In this document: positions 13,767 through 14,869 of the stretch, piece after piece | Position numbering within the stretch: the first letter of the stretch is position 1 | How the letters are laid out: each line of letters starts with the position of its first letter | Source of the DNA: a bacterium | Lineage (GTDB): Bacteria; Krumholzibacteriota; Krumholzibacteriia; Krumholzibacteriales; WJIX01 | NCBI GenBank assembly: GCA_021160845.1 | Contig: JAGHBT010000071.1 | Location: 1-14,869 of the forward strand | Length of the DNA: 14,869 nucleotides | Direction: 5' to 3' | Program-made: the position numbers and the translations under genes | The notes under the pieces: generated by a model | What the model saw: only the letters and a program-made list of their open reading frames with translations | Told to the model about the DNA's origin: nothing | Databases searched by the model: none

Positions 13767-14869
13767 ATGGCGAAGGAGAAGTTTGAAAGGACCAAGCCGC
13801 ATTTAAACGTAGGGACGATAGGTCATGTAGATCATGGGAAGACGACGCTTACGGCGGCGATAACGAAGCATCTGGCCACGAAGGGGTGGGCGGATTATGT
13901 ACCGTTTGATGAGATAGACAAGGCACCGGAAGAGCGGGAGCGAGGGATAACGATTGCGACGGCGCATGTAGAGTATGAGACGGAGAACCGTCACTACGCG
14001 CATGTAGATTGTCCGGGGCATGCGGACTACATAAAGAATATGATCACGGGAGCTGCGCAGATGGACGGGGGGATAGTGGTAGTGAGTGCGGCGGATGGGC
14101 CGATGCCTCAGACGAGGGAGCATATACTTTTGGCGCGGCAGGTGAATGTACCGGCGTTATTGATATTTATGAACAAGACGGATATGGTAGATGATCCTGA
14201 GCTTATAGAGCTAGTTGAGTTGGAGATAAGAGAGTTGTTGGACGAGTATGAATTTCCGGGAGACGAGATACCGGTAATAAAGGGCAGTGCGCTTAAGGCG
14301 TTGGAGAGTGATGATCCGGATTCAGAAGAGGTGAAGTGTGTTTGGGAGTTAATGGATGCGTTGGATAGTTATATACCTCAGCCTGAGCGGGATTTGGACA
14401 AGCCGTTTTTGATGCCTGTTGAGGATGTATTTTCTATAACAGGTAGGGGGACGGTAGGAACAGGAAGGATAGAGCGAGGGGTTGTGCATGTAGGGGATAA
14501 TATAGAGGTAGTAGGGATACATGATACGCAGAAGACGGTGGTAACGGGAGTGGAGATGTTCAGGAAGTTATTGGATGACGGGAGAGCCGGGGACAATGTT
14601 GGGTTGCTTATGAGGGGAATGGACAAGAAGAATTTGCTGAGGGGTATGGTAGCGGCGAAGCCGGGATCGATAACACCGCACAAGAAGTTTAAATGTAAGG
14701 TGTATGTGTTGAAGAAGGAGGAGGGTGGGCGACACACTCCATTTTTTAACGGATACAGGCCGCAGTTTTATTTTCGTACAACGGATGTAACGGGAGTAGC
14801 GACTTTACCGGAAGGTACGGAGATGGTAATGCCCGGAGATGATGTTGGGTTGGAGGTGGAGTTGATAAA
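13767..14869 (+). CDS. tuf: Translation elongation factor Tu (EF-Tu), 3' end outside the window
   Basis: EF-Tu delivers aminoacyl-tRNA to the ribosome as a GTP complex. There are 367 codons visible with no stop, and about 30 are missing. Motifs: GHVDHGKT (19-26), GITIAT (60-65), DCPGH (81-85), NKTD (136-139) and SAL (174-176). Domains II and III follow (GRGTVGTGRIERG; GGRHTPFFNGYRPQFYFRTT). The ATG at 13767 gives the standard MAKEKFERTKPHLN. The in-frame ATG at 13761 touches the GGAGAA site (13755-13760) and is less likely. Codon choice is strikingly skewed: by hand count 19 of 21 Ile codons are ATA, 19 of 26 Thr are ACG and 19 of 23 Ala are GCG, while fusA next door mixes synonyms freely. 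The gene is intact as far as seen. Confidence 0.98.
   Translation, partial: MAKEKFERTKPHLNVGTIGHVDHGKTTLTAAITKHLATKGWADYVPFDEIDKAPEERERGITIATAHVEYETENRHYAHVDCPGHADYIKNMITGAAQMDGGIVVVSAADGPMPQTREHILLARQVNVPALLIFMNKTDMVDDPELIELVELEIRELLDEYEFPGDEIPVIKGSALKALESDDPDSEEVKCVWELMDALDSYIPQPERDLDKPFLMPVEDVFSITGRGTVGTGRIERGVVHVGDNIEVVGIHDTQKTVVTGVEMFRKLLDDGRAGDNVGLLMRGMDKKNLLRGMVAAKPGSITPHKKFKCKVYVLKKEEGGRHTPFFNGYRPQFYFRTTDVTGVATLPEGTEMVMPGDDVGLEVELI

Noticed and set aside
13803..14123. Open frame opposite tuf, rich in Arg and Tyr
   Set aside because: It results from the G- and A-ended codons of tuf. The low-complexity product resembles nothing known, and the + strand clearly encodes EF-Tu.
1..14869. 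Search for mobile elements, CRISPR arrays, tRNA or rRNA genes and accessory systems
   Set aside because: No spaced direct repeats, terminal inverted repeats, transposase motifs or tRNA cloverleaf were seen. Coding DNA of conserved core genes fills almost the whole window, and no gap exceeds 230 nt.

Overview
The window is a core translation and transcription gene cluster from a bacterium, with every gene on the + strand. The order is nusG (last eight codons), rplK, rplA, rplJ, rplL, rpoB, rpoC, rpsL, rpsG, fusA and tuf (cut by the window end). This is the widespread bacterial arrangement in which the L11-L1-L10-L12-beta-beta' operon is followed directly by the str operon. Both RNA polymerase subunits carry large inserts of the Gram-negative type, including roughly 180 residues between the beta' trigger-loop motif and the following conserved block. 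RpoC and EF-Tu read to me like FCB or PVC superphylum or a related candidate phylum, possibly Omnitrophota-like, but that placement comes from recall and not from a tree.

Region 1 (1-10411) is tightly packed. Gaps are 54 nt (nusG-rplK), 28 nt (rplK-rplA), 20 nt (rplA-rplJ), 65 nt (rplJ-rplL), 56 nt (rplL-rpoB, with a small hairpin) and 17 nt (rpoB-rpoC). No clear internal promoter was seen, so it is probably one transcript entering from upstream of the window. Its products are the ribosomal stalk and GTPase-centre proteins (L11, L10, L7/L12), L1 of the E-site stalk, and the two catalytic RNA polymerase subunits.

Region 2 (10412-14869) begins with a 155-nt spacer. It holds a good sigma70-type promoter (consensus -35, 17-nt spacer, TAGATT -10), a 12-bp perfect palindrome touching the -35 box, and a hairpin at the predicted 5' end of the mRNA. 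Then follow rpsL (GTG start) and rpsG, a structured 230-nt spacer, fusA (best start TTG, shorter than the longest open frame) and tuf. EF-G and EF-Tu are the elongation GTPases that act on the stalk encoded in region 1.

The window is ordinary core genome and I found no new multi-gene system. Two signals stand out. First, L7/L12 has an N-terminal extension of about 71 residues that is almost entirely Lys and Glu, encoded by a nearly pure purine tract. Second, tuf has a synonymous codon choice (ATA, ACG, GCG, GGG) sharply unlike fusA and the other highly expressed genes beside it. The structured fusA leader is a third, weaker item.
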